From Leucogyrophana mollusca (taxonomy: Eukaryota > Basidiomycota > Agaricomycetes > Boletales), in the NCBI GenBank assembly GCA_021014945.1, contig MU266438.1, positions 1 through 64,000 of the forward strand: a stretch of 64,000 nucleotides of DNA. The letters are read 5' to 3'. Positions 1-11,183 of this stretch are shown piece by piece. Position 1 is the first letter of the stretch, and each line of letters begins with the position of its first letter. The position numbers and the translations under genes were made by a program. Below the pieces are notes generated by a model that was given only the letters and a program-made list of their open reading frames with translations, did no database searches and was not told where the DNA came from.

Positions 1-572
1 AGATTCGTTTCGCAGATTTTGAGTCTTTTGTTGTTGCAGATCCGGAATGGCAGCATCTGATTGGCCAGCATGGGTCTGTGGGTTGCGCAAACTCAAAGTC
101 TGTTGTAATAAATCTGGGACTAACCCAGATTTATGGTCAGATGTTTTCACATATTCATCCTCTGCTCTTCGGGCAGAACCCTGTTTACTGTGGGACAAAA
201 AGATTCAAACTTGGATTTTGGATCCGTGCACAAATCTGTAGAATCTACATATCCTTCCCCATATTTACAATCCGTCTCCGAGTTTTTGCCCCAATCCGCG
301 GAAACTACGAATATAGCCGTGCCACCGGTGTAGGCAACTGTAACACAATTTTTGGGAACCGAGAAACTTTGGACAGGTAAACTGACAGAGCCCCAGAATG
401 GTACGTATTCCGCTATCATAGCCTCTCAGAGCATTCGTTATCATAGGCACAGTCTGCTTCCATTCAGCTTACGGAACCGAGAATTATTCTATATCTTGGG
501 CGACTCGCTATGCCTTCGAAACCTGGACGTCAAATCCTTTGGTCGGATTAGCAACTCACTCACCGTTGCCCA
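1..572. other. Upstream region, no firm gene
   Basis: About 570 bp ahead of the multicopper oxidase start. The minus strand at 147-419 has an open frame with several cysteines that could be one exon of a secreted protein. I could not join it to a start or to neighbouring exons, so it is not called as a gene. A short perfect inverted repeat lies at 109-133. Confidence 0.4.
109..133. repeat. Perfect 10-bp inverted repeat
   Basis: Arms TAAATCTGGG (109-118) and CCCAGATTTA (124-133) are exact reverse complements around a 5-nt spacer. It lies about 440 bp upstream of the multicopper oxidase start. It could be a hairpin or a palindromic protein-binding site; no function is evident. Confidence 0.7.
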
Positions 573-3012
573 ATGTCCGCCCAGCACATAGGTATAAAGT
601 ACACTGCTCTGTCAGAAAACGAATCGAGCCATCCGCCACCCAAGCCCAGGATCAGATGGAGAGCTCCTAGACCTTTTCGCCGGTTGACATCGTCACCCGC
701 GGTTGCTCTCACCTTCGCTCTATTCTTTGCGGGCCTTATCGCTTCTGGGTATTATTGGGGCAGAGCCACGAGGTCTGCATCATACTCCGCCTCGTGCTCT
801 AGCTGTACCAATGGTTTCGATTACAATACTTTCTATGGCATCCCCACCAATCTATCTGTCATCCCTCCCAAGGATCTCGTCAATCATACGGAGCTAGACC
901 TCAAGACGGGTTTTACACCCTCTGCTACACCACAGACGCGAGAATACACGTTCAACATCACTCAGGCGTTGTCGGCTCCCGATGGTTTCCAGAAGCCCAT
1001 GATCGTCATTAACAACCAGTTCCCTGGTATGTCTTTCTCTTGAAAGTAAAAAAACGTACTTATCGTGTTCTCGCAGGGCCGTTGATAGAAGCCACTTCGG
1101 GAGACACTATACGAGTCCATGTGAACAATCTCATGGCCAATTGGAGCACAACCATCCACTGGCACGGCATTGATCAGAAGGATACAACCTGGATGGTATG
1201 TGGCTCTTGCCAGTCGCGGCAGTGAGGACACTTGGGACTTACGGTGTTCGGCATAGGATGGAGTCGCCGCTGTATCTCAATGTGGCATTCCTCCGGGCGA
1301 TAACTTCACGTACGAGTTCACCGTCTCGGGCCAGCGAGGAACGTTCTGGTACCACTCTCACTTATCCGTCCAATACACGGACGGTTTGTTTGGCCCTATC
1401 GTTATCCACGACCCATTAGAGATGGTCGAGAAGGTCCATGAGGAGAGGATTGTCTTCATGGGTGACTGGTACCACACGTACGGCAGTGTGCTGGTCGCCA
1501 GCTATCTCAACCCTACGTCCACATGGATGAAAAGTGAATCCGGAGTCGAGGCGCTCGCAGATAATCTCTTGATCAATGGCCGGAATATCTATAATTGCTC
1601 GGTCATATCCACTACATTTCCCCCTAACCACGACGGCCAACCTTCCCCCAAGTGCGATGAGAGTCAAGGGGGACGGTACACCACCACAGTCGAGAAGGGC
1701 AAGGCATACCGCTTGCGCCTCATCAACCACAGCACATTCTTCTCCTACTGGTTCAGTATCGACAATCACACCGTGGAGATCGTAGAGATTGACGGCGTGG
1801 AAGTCAAGCCTATTCCTTTCCGTGGCGTTAATGTCAACATCGGTCAGCGATACAGTGTCATCGTTCGAACTAACCAAACAGCCGGGAATTACTACATGCG
1901 AGCCTCATTCCCGACCAGCTGCTTCCTGCCATTCGTTCCATACAACAGCAGCGGCCTCAACAGCACCAATTTTCAGGTTATGGGTGTTTTGAACTACGAC
2001 GGGACGGATCCAAGCGCTCCCCCAATCGGTTCACCTGGGAACACTTCAAACCCATTTGGCGCAGAGGATAATCCGTACAAAAACATCGTTTATGAAGGTT
2101 GTAACGACATGCCGTTTGACATGCCTGTTCCACTACGCGCAAAACCAGCTTACGATGTGAGCTCGGGATTGAATATGCACTATCTGGAATACGCGTTCCG
2201 ACAGTCTCAAAACGAAAACCGTATATTCGTCAATCAGACCTCGTGGGCCCCGCTCGAAAACAACGCAACGCTGTGGAAGACGATCGACCAGGACTTCACC
2301 GGGCCTGGGGGCGGGTATAACCACTGGGGCTATAACTTGGATCAACAGGTGCTGTTGGTGCGCGATGCTGGCAGAAACGAGGGCGTGCAAGTGGTGATCA
2401 ACAGTCTCGACGGTATGGAGCACCCGTGGCACTTGCATGGTCACGAATTTCAGGTCAGTCTCTTCGCCGTAGTATCTTTGGCCAACCTGACCAGTTCACT
2501 CGCAGATTGTAGGATGGGGTAAGGGTATGTATGGGCAGGGACAACCAACAACGTGGAACCTTGTCAACCCGATGAGACGAGATACTGTCAGTGTTCCGGC
2601 CCTGTCCCACGTTGTACTGAGGTTTTTGGCCGATAATCCGGGGATGTGGGCACTTCATTGTCACGTAGGTCCTAAAAGACTGAGCCCTACTTCGATCTTC
2701 TTATCTGTGCACCACTAGGTTGCCTGGCATATGGAAGGGGGGATGTTTGTCCAGGTCCTTGAGCGACCGTATGACCTTATGGACATGCTAAAGACTAAGC
2801 TGAACCCGCGGGTGAAAGCGAAAAGCATGCGGTTCTGCTACAAAAGCGGGGATCAAGCGTTCGGGACAGAGGCGCAGTGGGAGCCCGAAGACCTTGAGCC
2901 TTCTGCCACTGCCAGCGCTCGGAGGACCTTAGACGCTACTCCTTCTAGAAGGGTGGGCATCGAAGGCCACCGTAGTACGGCCAGCGTTGTACCCGCTGCG
3001 ACTCTGGGATGA
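573..3012 (+). CDS. Laccase-like multicopper oxidase, membrane-anchored
   Basis: Five exons (573-1026, 1077-1195, 1257-2453, 2506-2664, 2719-3012) join in frame to about 740 residues. All four copper signatures are present: HWHG, with the L1 pattern continuing to DGVAAVSQC; WYHSH; HPWHLHGHEF; and HCHVAWHMEGGM. Known family role: one-electron oxidation of phenols or metals coupled to reduction of O2 to water. The residue at the type-1 copper axial position is Met, which in this family goes with a lower redox potential than Leu or Phe. There is no cleavable signal peptide at the start. A hydrophilic tail of about 40 residues precedes one hydrophobic segment (ALTFALFFAGLIASGYYWG), which suggests a type II anchor with the enzyme outside the cytosol. 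The substrate cannot be told; laccase and ferroxidase are both possible. No iron permease gene lies nearby. Confidence 0.93.
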
Positions 3013-3346
3013 GTCGAATCACTCGCTGATTTCTGCTCAGTTCTACACTCCTTTGTAATCCAGCGTTTTACCCTCGCTCTCTATTGTACTCGACCTATTT
3101 TGTTACATACAGTTCGCCATGTAATGTACAATGAATGCAACGCGCCTGACGTGCAAAGAGCAATATTACACCGCCACCCGTAAGCCTCGAACTTCCAAGT
3201 AGAATCTCACCATCACTGGTGACCGTCGGCTATAAACGTCGCCAGCTGTCCACACGGTCGCGGCTCCCCAAATCCAAGGTCTGTAAGCATTATATATGTC
3301 TTCCCTCCAAAAATCATATGGGACAAATCTCTGAGCTTGGGGAGCG
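3013..3346. other. Intergenic spacer MCO / HbrB
   Basis: A 334-bp tandem spacer. A TATAAA-like stretch near 3230 (ggctataaacg) could serve the HbrB-type gene downstream. I see nothing else. Confidence 0.4.
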
Positions 3347-5708
3347 ATGTTGCTGAGCCGCGCCAGACGGTCATACGACAGTGGGCCCTCTACGCCGCCA
3401 GCACTGCCTACGGTTGTCGTTGATGACAGAGAAGACGAGTACAGTGACCCCGAGCAGAGATGGCGTGGCCCTGGAAGTAGGCAGGGTCGGGATCACCGTA
3501 GGTCAGCTTCGTCCAGCGATGCGACACCGCGGGCGCAAACCGCTATTCCCCGAGCTCGTACAGGGCCATTCATGGGCTTGTCTGGGTTTCTCCACGACCA
3601 TCAGCAGCGCCGCCATTTACAACAGGGATCAGCCCGTGATACTGATAACAGCCTCGATTTTGATAGCTCTGCACCGCCCTCTCGTCATAACCCGAACTAT
3701 AATATCCCCAACCCAGATCCGTTCCTTGCTTCTGCTTCTGCTTCTAGCGCTCATCAACAACACACAAAGAGACTCGGCTTTCTCTCGCCCTCAAACGCGG
3801 GCCACAGCTCAAAGTCGCCATCACCATCACGATCTCCTCGCAATATCAGCAGCCCCGAGCGTTCGCACTCGCACTCGCGCTCTGATACCACTACCACCGC
3901 AATAGCCGTCGGAGGGAAAGATTACAAATTTCCGCCATCGTCCATGGCATCTACCGCCTCTTCGACCACCCTCGCGAAAAGCGCGTCACCCTCAAAGGTG
4001 CGTCAGACTTCCAGTACAGTGGCTCATCACGCCCCTCATTTCGTTGCTGATATGTCTCATTCAGCCATCCTCCACCCGCACATATGATCCAAAACTTGTC
4101 ACTCGTGAGATGCAGCGGTTGGGCACCCTTGCAGGCTTTAGTCCCTCTCTTCCTCATTCTCTCTCCTCTGGTGCTTCCGCCTCCACACTTACACTTGCAC
4201 CATCGACATCTCCATCCTCAACCGTAGTTGCGAGTAGCCTTGGACATAGCCTTGGCCATGGACTCGTGAGTGCAGCTGGGTCCAGTATATCGGACAAAGG
4301 CAATCCTTGGGGCACCCTTCACGTTCATGTGTTGCCACTCTTCAATGAAGAACCTCTGCGCGTCCCAATGTAAGTCACCAGCTCTGAACACGTGCCAACG
4401 TCTTGACAGTCTGCGCGGAATATAGAGAGGACCTAAATGCGCTGGTGAGGCGACACATCCAGATTGTGCTCTCCGCAGCACCTTCCAAAGCGCTTTCAAC
4501 TCTTGGGACCGACGCGAGAGAGCTGATTGGAGCGGGTATGGTCACACTCAATGCGAAACTTGAGAATTCTGATGACGATCTGCTGGTTGGGCGTGTGGTC
4601 GAGTTATGGTCCTTCTTTTGGGACCATATATTACCATACGTCGAGGGGGTGAGTCATGATTATCGTTGGGATGATGCGGCTCTGATAAACTGTGATCAGG
4701 TTCTGCTGCCGCTGCAGACAGATCCTATCCTCTCCTCGCTGCATCGCGCGCCAAAACAACATCGTGTAGCCTCGCCGACAAGGCAAGGTTCTGTTTCTCA
4801 CCTTACTACCCTCTCGTCTGTTTCATCATCTATCGACGTCCGGAGTGTTGCACTCTGCGCGTTCCGCGACAGAGTCGTGTTACCGCTGTACGGACGGCTC
4901 AAGACACTGCTCACTCCCCCACTTGGCAAGGCGACACTGGCTAGATTGAGTGACTACCGCAAGCCCCGATTACAGCAAATGTGAGATATTCTATCTGGTT
5001 CTTGACCTCGCTAAAACAATTGACCACGATGGTAGGCTTCTTGTCCTCACATCTGAGCGAAAACACCGCCCACCATCACCCTCACTCGCCTTGCGCGTTC
5101 CACCAGTGCAACCCAGCGCGGGCGAATCTGCCATCGCCGACCTACTGCGCTTAATCTCACATCCACAGCAGTCAGGTGCACAAAGCCATATATTTGGCCA
5201 GGGAATCGCAATGCGTCCATCGACGCCGAGCTTCCTGTCCGCGGGCCTGCCGCGTGACCGCCGTGGTCGAATCGGCCAGAGAGGTCTACCGATAGGCAAG
5301 ATGATTGCGCACGCGGGCGGATGGATCATACGCGACTCGCCGCCGGCTTCTGTGGACGATAGTGCCTTGGACGTAGAGAGAGACGATAACGATGGCGGAG
5401 AGACACCAAGAATAGGAGGGATGGAACCCCGGTACAGGGACAGTGTCGAGCCTTTGCGACCGGGACTAGAACAGCACCGCGCAAGTACTGGTGGGTGGGG
5501 GCTTGGTGCGGGAAACGAGGGAAATGGCCATGCTAGGGATGAGGATGACGAAGACGAGGCGCTTGATTGGGACCAGGCTCAGGTTAGTGCACACACACTG
5601 ACGGGCGATGACGTACTGACGTTCTGATTTCTCCAGGCTGTAGTGGAGCGGATGGTGGGCATGAAGCCTAGCGACTCACCTACTGATGCGCGGAGAAGGG
5701 TAACATGA
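3347..5708 (+). CDS. HbrB/Bit61-type TORC2 subunit
   Basis: Six exons (3347-3997, 4065-4369, 4426-4648, 4700-4980, 5036-5582, 5637-5708) give about 692 residues. The first 217 are low-complexity, Ser/Pro/His-rich sequence. The HbrB domain starts near residue 220 and has its hallmark block at about 297-325: NPWGTLHVHVLPLF, then PLRVPIEDLNALVRRH. The second block exists only if the acceptor at 4425 is used, and this restores the conserved motif across the splice. Further conserved stretches are ELWSFFWDHILPYVEG and the exon 4/5 junction QMLLVLTSE. Family knowledge: HbrB, Bit61 and mammalian PRR5/Protor bind Rictor and Sin1 in TOR complex 2 and affect actin polarity and hyphal branching. The Asp/Glu-rich C-terminal tail looks disordered. 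Confidence 0.88.
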
Positions 5709-5865
5709 GACCGCTTCAATGACGACTGTATTTTTTTACGTTCTGTATCTGCTGCCCACCAATTCCAGCACGCTGATCTGACTGAGGCAGAGACATGGCA
5801 TAATTACCTAATTGGAGTCGACAGCTCCATGAAAATAATTCGGATATTTTATGTGATATCACGTT

Positions 5866-5930
5866 CACGTGACTCATGCGTCACGGCGACGTCAGTCGCG
5901 GTTCGCGTCCCCTAGACCGGGGAGTATAAA
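5866..5930 (+). promoter_or_regulatory. Con-6 promoter: E-box, AP-1, CRE-like, TATA
   Basis: Within 65 bp upstream of the Con-6 gene there are CACGTG (5866-5871), TGACTCA (5870-5876, a Gcn4/AP-1-type site), GACGTCA (5888-5894, a CRE/ATF-type core) and TATAAA (5925-5930). The TATA box lies 77 bp before the ATG. The cluster suggests bZIP-driven stress or developmental control, as known for Con-6 genes; actual binding is inference. Confidence 0.6.
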
Positions 5931-6006
5931 GAGACGGAATAGCTCAAGTTTCCACAGAACAATTTCCTTGACTTTACTATCAACCACACGCAAAACTATC
6001 TTAAAC

Positions 6007-6515
6007 ATGTCTGGTACGTTTATCTGTGAACTATATGGATCATTCTTTCATGCTCACCGTCCGACGCAGCAGAACACACCAAAGATTCCACTCGTGTCGC
6101 GGCGGGTCTTAAGGCCGCCATGCACAACCCCAATGTTTCGGAGGAGGCCAAGCAGCAAGCTGCGCAGCGCTTGGAGTCAATGGGTGAGGGTACCGAGCGT
6201 AGCGGGCATGGCAGCAGTCATGTTATGGGAGGGTTCAAGGCCACTCTGAGCAGTCAGTTCCTTTGAATGCGCGATCGCTGACACCGTACTGACGGTATCC
6301 GTGCAGATCCAAACACCTCGGAACAAGCCAAGCAACATGCCCAGGAGGTCCTTGAGGCTGCTGGGATCAAGGAGCACCAAACTGATGCCTCGGATGATGA
6401 GCACAACACGCGTGTGCTGGCAGGGTACAAGGCAGCCCTTCATAACCCTAGAGTTTCAGAGGGGGCAAAGCAACACGCAAGGCAATACCTCCAAGAAGCT
6501 GGCGCTGACCTATAA
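6007..6515 (+). CDS. Conidiation-specific protein 6 (Con-6) family
   Basis: Three exons (6007-6013, 6070-6252, 6307-6515) encode about 132 residues, with a first coding exon of only 7 nt. The protein is three copies of the roughly 30-residue Con-6 repeat, at about residues 9-40, 53-85 and 97-130. Examples of the core are GLKAAMHNPNVSEEAKQ, GFKATLSNPNTSEQAKQ and GYKAALHNPRVSEGAKQ. Con-6 proteins are small, hydrophilic and induced during conidiation, desiccation or other stress in filamentous fungi; the molecular activity is unknown. Two repeats are usual in ascomycete members, so three is slightly long. The promoter has a TATA box and bZIP-type sites. No signal peptide or membrane segment is seen. 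Confidence 0.93.
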
Positions 6516-6638
6516 ATCATTGTTCACGCATGTATCACGCTGTATCATTAGCTGTATTGCTCCATCATCGCTCTATATATTATATCGCTGTTATAACCCA
6601 TGGCCCGGATTGGGTGCATCCTATCCATAACTACTAAT

Positions 6639-8169
6639 TCAACGCGAAAGATCTTCCAGTCTACTAAGTACGCCCTCTACTCTCTGCTCAAGACCCTTGA
6701 CGTTGTCAGCTACAGTTCCGCGATTTGCCTCTAAGCTATTCTCGACGCTGGTCACTGCGCCTTTGAGGGCTTCCAGCGCCTCGTGTGTCCGCCTTTGCTC
6801 TTCCTCGAGGGAGGATATTGTGCTTTGAAACTCAGCGGCTGATGCGTGCAGCGCAGAGAGTGTACGGAGACGCGTGAGGATGTGGGGTATATGAGGCAAG
6901 GACGGTGCGAGGCGCGTCAAAAGGGGGAGAAGCGCATCATGCGCTGGTGTGGCCATGTTTGCAGCCCCACCAGGGACAATCGCTCCTGATGGTTGGCGCT
7001 TTTGCCCTTGGCTAGCTGAGACCCGTTCGAGGTCGGATAACAGCAGTTTAAGGCGACGTGAGATTGAATCGATGTGCCTTGGTTGCGTAAGTAGTGCGAA
7101 TTGAGTGTTCAGCCGGGTGAGGAGGGGGAGAAGTGGTGGTGTGAGCGGCGTCGACTGGAGGGAACAGCGGGATTAGAACTGTCTACATTTGCAATTGATG
7201 GGAAGCCCAGCTCACCTCGTCTAGCGTTGCGCTCACGGATCCAACTAGCTTCTCGAGCTCACCGACGCGCTTATCCATCTCGATTACAGTGCGAACATCG
7301 GGTTCTGCTTGCTTGGCCTTACTGTCCCCGTTTGATCTATCTTTCTCCCGCTTCTCATCTCCTTGATCCTCCTGCTCGTCCTCGCTATCCTCCCCGCTGC
7401 CATTCACTTCACCTTCGCCCGTCACAACGCCAACTAACCTTCCCCTGCCCTCTCTTCCTCTTCTCACCTTTTCCAGGCGCGCGCGAACGTCTACCAGCCC
7501 TCTGATCATCTCTCCGGGATCGATGGGCTCCCCTTTAGCCTTCTCGCGGACCTGCAGCGCGGGATTCGACGGGTCAGCGAGCTCGGTCTCCAGTTCCGCA
7601 AGTTCGGCTTGGAGGGCACGCAGTCGCGCTGGCAGGGGAAGTTTATGAGTCCGAATGGACGAGAGGCGATTTGGCGAGGGTGAACGGGAGGACGATGCAG
7701 AATGACTGGAGGAAGGCGAGGGCGGGTAGTTATAGTGCGTTCGTGGCCGACCTAAGTGAGCAAGTCAAGACGGGTTCCTGAGCCTAGGACGCAGGAAGAA
7801 GAGCGCACGCTTCCTCTCGGCTTTTCTGAAGCGCTTGCTGGCTTCCTCGGTGCTCATCAGATGGCCGACATCGAGCTCTTCGCGTCCTGCGCCATCGGCA
7901 GCACCCCCGCGACCGCGTGCACGAGCGGCAGAGGGCTCTTCATCACTCGATTCACCCTTCTGGTTAACACGAGGAGGTCAACCGTGGTTGCGCGTATGAG
8001 CAGTTCGAGCGAGACGTACATCTGCCTGAGATGAGGGAAAGACATCCTCAGTTTCGTAAACATCTGGCGCAGTGTCCTATCTCGTAATCAAAGTAAACAA
8101 ATCTTCAGGGATGGTGATTGTACGAATACGCACGATATCGGGCAAATTTGCGTACTTGTTCGCACTCAT
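6639..8169 (-). CDS. Dynamitin (dynactin subunit 2)
   Basis: Five exons on the minus strand join to about 431 residues, starting at 8169. The N-terminus reads MSANKYANLPDI then DTAPDVYETEDV after a short intron, the signature opening of dynamitin. The middle contains LRALQAELAELETEL. The C-terminal half has PRHIDSISRRLKLLLSDLERV followed by heptad-rich sequence (SSLEEEQRRTHEALEALK). Dynamitin forms the shoulder of the dynactin complex, which links dynein to cargo for minus-end transport and nuclear positioning along hyphae. Length fits the family (about 400 residues). The region after exon 3 is a Ser/Pro-rich, probably disordered linker. The start is set by the conserved KYANLPD motif directly after the first Met. 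Confidence 0.92.
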
Positions 8170-8289
8170 GTCTGTGCGCGAACAACCTGTGTCAGGTTAC
8201 CGACAGTGAGCATCCCATTGACAGTTGAGTGATAGGCCACGTGCTGGGTCGAGCGTGGGAATCGTAGACGGTGGAAAGAAAAAGGAGGC

Positions 8290-8295
8290 AAAAAA
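8290..8295 (-). terminator. Pol III T-run terminator
   Basis: On the minus strand a run of six T follows the tRNA-Ser 3' end by one base, as expected for RNA polymerase III termination. Confidence 0.8.
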
Positions 8296-8296
8296 G

Positions 8297-8388
8297 CGTC
8301 ACCTGAGCGATTCGAACACTCGCGGTCAAAGACCAACCGCTGGGCTATAAATAGCAGGCGATCCCGTTAACCACTCCGGCAAAGTGAC
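8297..8388 (-). tRNA. tRNA-Ser(GCU) with a 10-nt intron
   Basis: The minus strand folds as a class II tRNA. The acceptor pairs GTCACTT with AGGTGAC and G is the discriminator base. The anticodon stem is ATCGC/GCGGT, the variable arm GGTC-TTT-GACC, and the T arm GAGTG-TTCGAAT-CGCTC. The anticodon loop reads CT-GCT-A, then a 10-nt insert (8342-8351, TTTATAGCCC), then A. The insert sits one base 3' of the anticodon, the usual position of eukaryotic nuclear tRNA introns. Its TAGC can pair with GCTA of the anticodon region, as in known pre-tRNAs. The mature tRNA reads AGC/AGU serine codons. Confidence 0.93.
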
Positions 8389-8526
8389 GATGCAAACCTC
8401 CAGCATAATAGCCTATATAAGCGCAAACAGTCCCGTGTGCCCTTTGTCCCGATACCCCCTGTAAAACAGTACATACACCGATACAGCGTCTCTTTCTAGT
8501 CCAATGAACATCGCTCGCAAGTCCAT

Positions 8527-9985
8527 TTAACCTTCCAGCTCGGTCAGTCCCTCGTCAAAGAATATGGCTGTCAGAGGTACACCATCCGGGCGAATCACGC
8601 CACGATACATGCCGTTGCAGTTCAGGGGAAGGGCAACTAAGGGATGGATCAGCCGTGGTTGATTCATAAGATTGTCCAAGAGGAAACGCAGGACCGCATA
8701 ACGGTGACAGCACTTACCATTGCCCTCCCTGTCCACTGCAATCACCCCGCCCATTCCCCCATCCGCAAAGAGGTCGTCTATCACGTGCTGGGCGGCCTCG
8801 CCCAAAGGTTCCCTCAGGTATTGCATACGTCGAGCGATATTAGAGGCAGCAGCTTGCCGGATATAATACTACCAAACCAAAAGTCAGTCCCCAATTTTTC
8901 ATACTCGGTGTAACCACCCAGCCTTACATCGCCATCCCCTGTCCCTGAGATGCCTACGCCTTCTACTTGGGGTTTCCCGCGCAAGCGGTCCCAAGTTCTC
9001 TTGAGCAGGCCACTTTCGTGCTTCCACTCCTCGGCCCAGAACCCACAGCCCATCACCGGAGTGTCTCCCACACGGCCGACAAGCTTGTTCGTTCGGCCAC
9101 CGGTAGAGGTGACGGCAGCGATGCACCCGCGCACGTCTAATGCAACGGCACCAACCGTTCCAGTCGGCATCAAGTCCAAAGGTGTCCACTTCTCGTCAAC
9201 CACCGAGCCTACCTCCGTGGCGCAGGTCGAGTCCGAGTCTGGAACATCAGGGTACTGCACAGGCTCCTCCGGAAGTCCGAGACCGCGCCTGTGTTCTCTC
9301 CACCTGGGCTCCGTCCAGAAATATGATGGGTCCACCATGGGAACGCCTAGGTTTGCCCCGATTGCTTCGGCATTGGCACCAGATAGCATCGGGTGCGGAG
9401 CGAGCTCGGGTGCGAGGTAGAGTGCTCGAGCGAGGTGCGATGGGTTACGCGCATGCGTTATCAGCGTGACGGATGTGCCGCGACGCGACGTGGGCATTGC
9501 AGGGTGGGAGGCGGGGGGCTTGGATACCATAAGGGATGTCTCAAGCTCGATCTGCGGATGTGTGGATAAAGCCCCGCGCAGATAAGCTCGGAGCAGTCAC
9601 AGCGCACCTTTCCATCGACGTTGAACACCGCGCCCTTTCCAGAGTTGAAAAGCGGGCAGTCTGAGCGATGACCCTTATCGTATCAAGGAATATGAGGAAT
9701 GTCCAGTGAAAGCTGCACACCTTCCATGACTGTAACTGCAGCGACAGCCGCGTCCATCGCTTCCCCGCCGTTCTTGAGCACTTCGTGTCCCTTCTTGAGA
9801 GCCTCGCCTAGCATCTTTCTGTACCTGGCCTGTATCTCAGGCGTTGAGCCCTCCCGAGCCATGGTGCCCGCTCCTCCGTGGATGACCAGAACATAGTTCT
9901 GCTTTTCATCCTTCTTGGCGGTGCGCTTCTCAGTTTTAGAGCGCTGGATGCCAGGACTGCCAGATGATCGCTTTTCAGAGGCCAT
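8527..9985 (-). CDS. Isoaspartyl peptidase / L-asparaginase (Ntn hydrolase)
   Basis: Five exons on the minus strand give roughly 400 residues from the ATG at 9985. The motif VLVIHGGAGTM near residue 33 is the start of the N-terminal-nucleophile asparaginase fold. GTVGAVALD contains the catalytic Thr that becomes the new N-terminus after autocleavage. GISGTGDGD joins across an intron to YYIRQAAASNIARRM, the conserved beta-subunit segment. The end reads GMYRGVIRPDGVPLTAIF. Family role: cleavage of isoaspartyl dipeptides and asparagine. The first ~30 residues are basic and Ser/Lys-rich, longer than in bacterial members. Intron joins were chosen to keep the Thr-containing and GDGD blocks in one frame; all phases agree. 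Confidence 0.92.
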
Positions 9986-10387
9986 GGCTGAGCTGTTCCA
10001 AGAGACAAGATACTCCGACTGACCTTTACGTGTGACTTCGAGTGATAAAGACCGCGACGAAGATAAGAGACCAATTCTAATTATTGCTGGGACTCCGCTG
10101 TGAAGATGTTGACTTGTTGACTTCCTGCACTCGTTCCTAGGCCCTCGAGTGACACTTCGAGTCTAATATCCAGTTGCGATCCTTGTCGAGCACCAAGTGT
10201 AACCTCACCTCGACAGCAGCGTTGGTGGAGGTTTGATGCATAACGCATGTCAAATCTATGGCTCGAAGAGGTCTCCGAGGATTACAAGAGTGAGCACTAG
10301 CTCAGGAAGCCACACGTAGAATGCAGATGCCTAGTAAAGATGATTGGTAGGTATGCTTCATCAACTCGAACCACTCGAAACCCTGCG
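9986..10387. other. Intergenic spacer
   Basis: About 400 bp upstream of the asparaginase and downstream of the orphan gene on the same strand. I see no gene, repeat or RNA structure here. Confidence 0.4.
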
Positions 10388-11054
10388 CTAGTACACCGGG
10401 TTCACATACTGCTTAGGACGGAAAACGTGGAACGAGTTAGCCGAACGTACGCGCGAGCTCGTCACGTTCCGCACCTGGTTGCCCTCGAACAACTCTGGGT
10501 AGAAACGAACCGCAGTCAACAACGCTACCGATACGCAGCAACGATATCTCCGCGACGCACCTCGAATCTCCCCGCCTTTGCAGGCGCTGCCGCAAAAGAG
10601 CTTCATCTGGAGGTGCGACTTTTCCGCAGCGTTGAAGACAAACGACTTCACGTGCTTGCTCACTGCGCTGCCGGGGTCGTAGCGCCGGCTGCACTCATTG
10701 GGGTCGAGGGAGTTGGGGTACGGAGCCGGGGGGAAGTATCTAGGTGAGCTGCCGGAACTATGGACGAAAAGACGCTCGGTTAGTTTATTGGGCTTGTGCA
10801 TGATCCTGAAGCCTGAACACGCACCCAAGTGGTGGTTGGTGTGGAACTCGGCCCTCCACCGATCATCTGGGGCATTTTGGTGGTCCTGGATCTATTCCAC
10901 ACTATGCATTGGCAAGTTGAGGTCACACTTACCTGGAGTATGGGCACCACTGACTAATCTTGGTCCGTGACAGCAACATATCCAATAATATACTCACAAT
11001 GACAGTACTGGCTGCAGGTGCGGCATCGAGACTTTCGAAGTAGCGAATTGTCAT
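10388..11054 (-). CDS. Unrecognised protein, 4-exon model
   Basis: I do not recognise this protein. A best-fit model starts at 11054 (MTIRYFESLDAAP) and passes through introns with good GT-AG ends. A microexon encoding SVVPILQ is followed by the main exon beginning IQDHQNAPDD. A final intron then joins GGEIR to ELFEGNQVRNV, ending in NPVY. The mature part has five Cys, including the CGSACKG cluster, and is rich in His, Arg and Ser. No clear signal peptide is seen, though another upstream exon could supply one. Main doubts are the first two exons and the true start. The long open frame in the main exon is fairly solid. Confidence 0.5.
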
Positions 11055-11183
11055 GTGTATTGATACATCGCGGTCGTTACTAGAGAAATAAATGAAACAT
11101 ACGATTAGCGTGCAGGTAAGGCCCTCCTCCCACCCACGTTACCAACATAACTCGCGCAAATGACAAGGCGAATAGTATTCATA

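Noticed and set aside
147..419. Possible secreted Cys-rich exon on the minus strand
   Set aside because: Looks protein-like but no start, partner exon or family could be found.
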